Shown in pieces: positions 58,330-64,000 of a stretch of 64,000 nucleotides of DNA. The stretch is taken from positions 340,383,844 to 340,447,843 of the forward strand of contig NC_090440.1 in assembly GCF_031143425.1 (NCBI RefSeq), in the 5' to 3' direction. Both the position numbers and the translations under genes were made by a program. How positions within the stretch are numbered: the first letter of the stretch is position 1; each line of letters opens with the position of its first letter. The notes under the pieces were generated by a model that was not told the DNA's origin, did no database searches, and saw only the letters and a program-made list of their open reading frames with translations. The stretch is from Pleurodeles waltl. Lineage: Eukaryota; Chordata; Amphibia; Caudata; Salamandridae.

Positions 58330-60772
58330 AAAGTATATTCTTATTTGCATTGCAGGGGATTGCATATTGCCATGCTACAAGAGACCCATTTATTACTCAA
58401 AGAAGGACAAAAACTACAAAGTAAATGGTGAGGTCCAGTAATAGCCACGGGTACTCCTGCTATGCCCCAGGTGCCCCATTCAAAGCTTGTACTCAAGTTA
58501 TAGATGACAATGGGAAATATGTAGTGATAGAGAATAGGCTGAATGGTTGATCTCTGGTATTGGCCATTATGTATGCCCCCAATGTGGGGCAGCAAACCTT
58601 CTACACCTCCCTTTCTCAAATTCTAGCATCATGGTCTAATTTTCATATGATCTTAGGGGGTGTCTTTGATGGAATATTGGGCATATACCTAGATTGCTCC
58701 CACTCTCCATTACCTATGCACCAGTACACAGAACAGTGAAGGCCTTACACAACTGGCTCCAGCACTGGACCTGTGTCGTTGTATGGTGTCATAAATATTC
58801 TCAGTTTCAAGAATACTCTTACTACTCACCCATTCACAATGCCCATGTCTGATAAGATCAATTTCTGGTACACACTTACTCACTTATTGACATAAACACA
58901 TCTGAATACGTAGGCCAAACTATATCAGATTACAACCCATTAATGATTCACATTATTTGGGGTAAAGGCATTACTCCCATTCCGACATTTAAACTCCAAT
59001 TCAGCACACTTGAGGACCCAGCCTTTCAGGACTCACTTAGGGAGTTTATCGATTCATACTTTAAAGACAACTCAGATACAACTACCACACATGCCATTTT
59101 ATAGGAGGCCTTTAAAGTAACTTTCAAGTGACACTCTACAAAGACCTCAAAAGGGATGAGAAAATGCATAATCCAATGACTCAATACATTAGATAAGCAC
59201 ATCTGGAATTTAGAAACAAACTCAGTCAATGAAAGTACTTCCCTTGCCACTTTGCATACAGCTAGAGAGGAACATGCAACCTTGGTAGAACAACAGTGCT
59301 GCAGGTTACAAGTTATACACAGCTTGACATTACATGGAATGCGACAGATCAGGATGTCTATAAGTCTGGTTAGTGAATCCAGACAAGTGAGGCAACATGC
59401 TAACCCAGTTTGCTGACACAGACGGGTCTCTTCACCAAGGAGTTCTGATAGCCTCTTTCTATCCTAAATGTAGACTTTAAAATGTTGGGGTAAATTTTGG
59501 CCGACAGTCTACTAGCATATATGGCACACCTGATTCAGACTGATAAAACAGCTTTATCCTAGGTAGAAGTACATTGCAGAATATCTGCAGAATCTTTAGA
59601 ATTGGTGACACAGCCTTCCTGAAATGGTCTGATTCAGCTGTGCTAGAAATCAGTATAGAAAAAGCTTTTAACGTTCTTGATGATTCTTAAATAAGGTAGT
59701 GGACAGTTTTGGCCCAAGCAAAGCATTTCATAAATGGATTAAATTCCTTTAGACCCTCTCCACTGTTGGAGTTTATAAAGGCTACATGTTCTCAGAGCAA
59801 AATCAAGTACATCGTGACACCAGGCAGGGCTGCCTAATATCGCCTCTCTTATTTGCCCTGGCAGTGGAACCCTTTGCAATTGGACTATGTATATCTTGAT
59901 GTATGCCAATGACCTCTTGCTTTTTTTTTGCATGCGAAAGTCAACATCAGCAAAATCATTTAGGAAGTGGCCTTGTTCAGAACCATATCAGGCTTAAAAT
60001 TGAATTGGGATCAAATAGATCTTCTCCAGTTGAGAACAGGAGCACCAGTGGCCTGGGCTTAAGCAACAATTATCCTCCCTAAATGGGGGAATAACACCAT
60101 CAGGTACTTGAGAAGATTGAGTTTACCATGATCAGGTGGATATCGTTGCAAAGAACATAGGATGAGTGGTGCAATTCCTCTGCTCCCAGATCACCTTCTG
60201 CTGCTCCCTCTCTCTGGCAATGTTGGGCTGCATAGCTGTTGCCAAAATGGTGATGTTACCCTGGCTGCTCTATTACTATTCAAATTTAATTTGTGGCCTA
60301 CCCAAATTGCATTTTAAAGAGATAGACAGCTTTTTACGGGACCTGATATGACATGAGAATCACACTAGAATAGATCTTGCTACTGGTGAACAACATACAA
60401 ACTGAGGTCGCGGAGAACCAGATTTTGAGCTTTATTACATCTCTTCACAAGTTCAGTGGCTTTCACACTGGTTGGCAGGCTTCAATGTAAATTAAATGGG
60501 CAATTCAGGAAGCAATAGTAACCACACAAATAGCACAACCCTGTCTACTTAAAGTGGCTCAGCACTGGCAGATCCTCCACTGATCGCCCACTATCACACC
60601 CTACACACCCAATACACCACCCACTTTTTTATTTGCCACATGCAGGCCTTACCACAGTAGGGCATCTTTTCGAGCATGGGGTAGTACTTCCCTTTGAGAC
60701 TTTGCAGGAAAATTCAGATCTTCCTCCTGGCATATTACAGATCCACAGGATATTCCTACCCCGGTTGCAAAG
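58330..60772 (+). pseudogene. L1 ORF2 remnant (endonuclease and reverse transcriptase)
   Basis: Endonuclease motifs from about 58360 (GLHIAMLQETHLLLKEGQK; then a MYAPNVGQQTFY-like segment near 58570). RT follows in broken frames: RQGCLISPLLFALAVEPFAI (about 59822-59880) and the catalytic box, which reads YAND (59902-59913) instead of YADD, removing one metal-binding Asp. The C-terminal part VAKMVMLPWLLYYYSNL..LPKLHFKEIDSFLRDLI (60235-60350) is typical of L1. Stops and frameshifts throughout. Confidence 0.65.
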
Positions 60773-61383
60773 TGTGAGAAATTGGATTGTTGGTTGAATG
60801 GGTGTTAACCCTGTTCAACCAACTTCCACAATTCCTATCAGGGTGAACCACAAAAGTTACTAAATTAGCATATGCTTATCACTCTGATAACGTGGCACAA
60901 ATGCAGTCAGGCTTAACTTAGAGGCAATGTTAAGTATTTATGCAGCAAGCACACAAAGAGTAATAAAGTGAAAACACATCACAAGAAAATCTTACACCAA
61001 TTTAGAAAAATAGTACATTTTAATGATTTATTTGACACCAAAATGATAAAAAACAAAATCCACTTGGAAGAACCAGAGTTATAAACTTTTGATGTTAAAG
61101 GTAAAAACGTGCACCTGAAAGACCAAAACGCCAACTGTGGACATCTAGTCATGTGAGACTGGGTCAAAGTCCAAAAATGTTGCTATCAGCGATGGAGCGT
61201 AGGTTGGATGCAAGAAGTGGGTGAAGACTGGTCTGTGCTTATGTTTGGATGAAGAAGAAGGTTTGCTCACAAATGTCTGAGTAGGTAAAATTCAGCAAGG
61301 CTGCATTCTGTGCCTGAGGAGGAGGTGTCATCATTGGGGAGCTGCCAGAAAAAAGTACTGTGAAGATTTCTATGTTCAGACTT
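60773..61383 (-). repeat. Dispersed LTR-like repeat, copy e (3' part)
   Basis: Minus-strand copy: its end at 60773 reads TGTGAGAAATTGG on plus, complementary to the CCAATTTCTAACA-type terminus, followed inward by the block complementary to GTGTTTTCACT...TTAAGCCTGACTGC of copies a and d. It truncates the L1 to its left. Confidence 0.5.
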
Positions 61384-62040
61384 AGGCCCACATCTATGGG
61401 CTTTGATGCAGGGCAGCAAAGCAAGTCACCTTGCTATGCTGCTCTGCATCAAAGGGAAAGGGCAGGAATGCACAGTTTCCATGCAATACAGTACATTCCT
61501 GTCCTTTTTTGCTGTACTGGTGCCATTCTGGCTGCTGAGCATCAATGCAGGCACCTTTGCACCATGGTGCAAGGGTGTCTGCGTTGTAGGCAGCATTCTT
61601 TTTGTGCAGGTAGGGCAGCACACATAGAAAGAGGAAAAACAAGGAGAAATAAAGGTATCTCTCCTTTTTGCACCACCATGGGGAGGCGTAAAGTTTTGGT
61701 GCATTCCTAGGTTTATAAACTCTTGTAAATCTGGGGATACATCAAAATGCATGGGTGTTGAGTGTGAACACCCACCACAACACCCATGGAATGCCTTCAT
61801 TGCACAGAGTAAGGCAACACAGTGATTTGCACTGCCTAGCCTTACTCCATATATGTGAGGCCATTCAAAGCCACTCAAAGTGGCACTGAGTGGCCTCATA
61901 GAATTGAGTTCAAGGTTTGCACTGCCATTGTGTTACAAAAAGTGATGCAACTGTGGTGCAAGGGGCTCATAAGTATGCCTCTTAGTTTCATCTTTGGAAG
62001 AATGAGGGCTCCACAAGACATTATACCCCGTCTGTAAAGG
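61384..62040. mobile_element. MITE-like repeat with GGCCCACAT terminus
   Basis: Begins AGGCCCACATCTATGGGCTTTGATGC, similar to the GGCCCATATTTAT termini of the Harbinger MITEs, and contains internal inverted repeats (TTTGATGCAGGGCAGCAAAG against CTGCTCTGCATCAAAG). Open frames on both strands in this stretch are by-products of its low-complexity composition. The right end is not certain. Confidence 0.35.
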
Positions 62041-62845
62041 ACCTCTGCTGCGTAGTATTTGCTGGTTGCCGAGAACAACTTAGCGGGAGTTTCAGCAAAG
62101 TCAGGTGATGCACCTTGGGTAGATCGGCGTGCAGGTATGTTCTGGTCTCCTCCTAGTTTTCAGAGCACTTTCCATCCAAAAATGTTCTCAAGCCTCAAGC
62201 TTTAGATTTTGGCTATGAAGGTTAAGTTAGTATCATTTTCATGGGTTTAGGAATGGAAAGGCACCCCTTGGAGGATCAGGACTCACAAAGGATGGGCATA
62301 GGTGTGGGTTAAGGTGGTTATAGCCGTTTCTATCCCTGAGGCTCTGATAAGGAGGTTATCCAACAAGCCCTTGCAGTCACTCTTGCAGTACTGGGTTTAA
62401 GAAGTGGGTCAGGGCTCAAGCAACAGGACATGCCTCTGAAGGTAAAAGGTAGGCTTCAGGCAGCACAGAAGTCCTTCCAGGTGCAGCAAAACAGTATTAT
62501 GCAGTACACAGGAGATTACAGCAGCAGACAGTCCTCCAAGAGTCCTTCCACAGGTCCAGAAAGTGAACCGAAGAGCAGTTCTGAGGCTCCTATTCTATAC
62601 CTGGTTCTTCTTTGAAGTAGGTGGCATTTCTGTAGAATTCTCTTTGCAGAGCTCGGAGTTTCCCTGCCCTGGCTCCAGCCTGACTACAGGAACAATGAGG
62701 TAGTGTGAAGTATTTTGTGTGAAGGGAGAGCACAGCCTATTAAACTCTAAGTTGGGCTGGGCCCAGCTCTGTCCCACATCATGCCAGTGATGTATCATCC
62801 AGGCACATCAAATTTAATTATTGTGTGGCTCTCTGGAAGGACTAC
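62041..62845. other. No gene or known repeat recognised
   Basis: No frame above 70 codons and no element end identified. Confidence 0.35.
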
Positions 62846-64000
62846 TGTAGGAGGCTGGCCTGGCTTATAGTGGGTACCAATGGTACTTACACCTTGTGCC
62901 AGGTCCAGTTATCCCTGATTAGTAGATTAGTAGTGTTCTAGCAATTTAGGCTGATTGAGGTAGCTATAGCAGAGCAGCTTAGACTGAACTAGGAGACATG
63001 CAAAGCTCCTGCTGTACTGTAGGAGGCTGGCCTGGCTTGTAGTGGGTACCAGAGGTACTTACACCTTGTGCCAGGTCCAGTTATCCCTTATTAGTGTAGA
63101 AGAGGTGTTTCTAGCAGCTTAGGCTGATAGAAGGTAGCTATGGCAAAGCAGCTTAGGGTAAACTAGGAGACACGTAAAGCTTCTACTATACCACTGGTGT
63201 CATATGCACAATATCATAAGAAAACACAATACACAGAAGTACTAAAAATAAAGGTACTTTATTTTTATGACAATATGCCAAAAGTATCTCAGTGAGTACC
63301 CTCAGTATGAGGATAAGTTATATACACAAGATGCAGGTAATAGCAAGAAAAGTAATGCAAGCAGTGTAAAGTTACAGTAGATTGCAATAGGAGCACATAG
63401 GTATAGGGGCAACACAAACCATATACTCCAAAAGTGGAATGCGAACCACGAATGGACCCCAAACCTGTGTGAGCTTGTAGAGGGTCGCTGGGACTGTAAG
63501 AAAACAGTGAGGGTTAGAAAAATAGCCCAACCCAAGACCCTGAAAGGTAGGTGTAAAGTGCACCTACTACCCCCAGAGAGCACAGAAGTTGTGATAGGGG
63601 AATTCTGCAGGAAGAACAAACACCATCAGTGCAACAACAGTGGATTTCCAGACCTGTGTAGCTGTAAGACAAGGGGACCAAGTCCAATAGTCACGACATT
63701 GTCGAGAGTGGGCAGGAGCCAAGGAAATGCCAGCTGAGGGTGCAAGGAAGCTGTCACCTGTTGGAAGAAGCTTGGAGTTCTGCAAAAAAGAAGAGGACTA
63801 GGGACTTCTCCTTTGGAGGATGGATGTCCCACGTCACGATGAAGCTTGCAGAGGTGTTCCCATTCCGAAAGACCGCAAACAAGCATTGCTAGCTGCAAGG
63901 GTTGCAGTAGAGGTTCTTGGGTGCTGCTGTGGCCCAGGAGAGACCAGGATTTCGCCACTTGGAAGAGGAAACAGAGGGGGTGCCCAGCAACTCAGGGAAC
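62846..64000. repeat. Dispersed repeat starting with a 172-bp tandem duplication (runs off the window)
   Basis: TGTAGGAGGCTGGCCTGGCT starts at 62846 and again at 63018; the two 172-bp units match closely (TTACACCTTGTGCCAGGTCCAGTTATCCC in both). After the second unit the sequence continues as a single copy with AAATAAAGGTACTTTATTTTTATGAC (63248) to the window end. I recognise the terminus from abundant newt-type repeats, but the class is not evident. No coding region. Confidence 0.5.

Larger units (their letters stand above)
56420..60772 (+). mobile_element. L1-type LINE with degenerate ORF1 and ORF2
   Basis: Plus-strand L1 copy lying head to head with the L1 fragment to its left. Order: leader (56420-56700), ORF1 remnant, spacer, ORF2 remnant. 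The 3' end is cut by a minus-strand dispersed repeat starting at 60773. Many stops show an old copy. Confidence 0.65.

Noticed and set aside
61394..61899. Overlapping frames up to 157 codons on both strands
   Set aside because: They fall in a MITE-like repeat with internal inverted repeats and have no recognisable motif.

Overview
This window looks like intergenic or intronic DNA of a very large vertebrate genome, most likely a salamander and probably a newt. I found no host gene, tRNA, rRNA or prokaryotic feature. Almost all recognisable sequence is transposable elements, many inserted into one another: PIF/Harbinger DNA transposons and their MITEs, retroviral remnants, a Ty3/gypsy LTR retrotransposon, L1-type LINEs, one hAT MITE and several dispersed LTR-like repeats. 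The newt assignment is inference from this mix and from repeat termini I recognise; it was not tested by a search.

Layout. 1-2289: right end of Harbinger A (Myb/SANT-like gene, minus strand), sitting inside the env gene of a retrovirus with a gamma-type TM (2290-3207) and its 3' LTR (3279-3912). 3913-5592: part of Harbinger D with another Myb/SANT-like gene. 5.8-10.5 kb: LTR-like repeat end with a small MITE, a gag-like fragment, and an L1 remnant split by a hAT MITE. 10.5-19.3 kb: LTR-like repeats, Harbinger-type MITEs and a solo LTR (14660-15617) with 4-bp target duplications. 20.7-35.2 kb: two spuma-like (foamy-like) endogenous retroviruses lying head to head. The minus-strand copy has its env gene split by a 630-bp hairpin-rich MITE and by the 3.5-kb Harbinger C. 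The plus-strand copy keeps pol, an env TM segment and an LTR. 39706-48300: Harbinger B, 8.6 kb, complete from terminal repeat to terminal repeat, with a transposase and two different Myb/SANT-like genes. 49.9-56.4 kb: a minus-strand L1 fragment containing a young, nearly intact Ty3/gypsy element (50266-55890, LTRs 186/188 identical, 5-bp duplication GGCGG). 56.4-60.8 kb: a plus-strand L1 with degenerate ORF1 and ORF2. 60.8-64.0 kb: further dispersed repeats.

How the genes work together. In Harbingers the HARBI1-type DDE nuclease and the Myb/SANT-like DNA-binding protein act jointly on the terminal repeats. Here both are recognisable in B and C, but all copies carry stops or frameshifts. The transposase genes of B and C share one phase-1 intron at the same glycine codon, and the Myb/SANT genes of A and B share one exon junction. 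The gypsy element carries gag, protease, RT, RNase H and integrase in one reading frame, broken by a single-base frameshift in RT. Nesting gives a relative order: gypsy is younger than the L1 it interrupts; the hairpin MITE and Harbinger C are younger than the minus-strand foamy-like provirus; Harbinger A is younger than the retrovirus at 2.3-3.9 kb.
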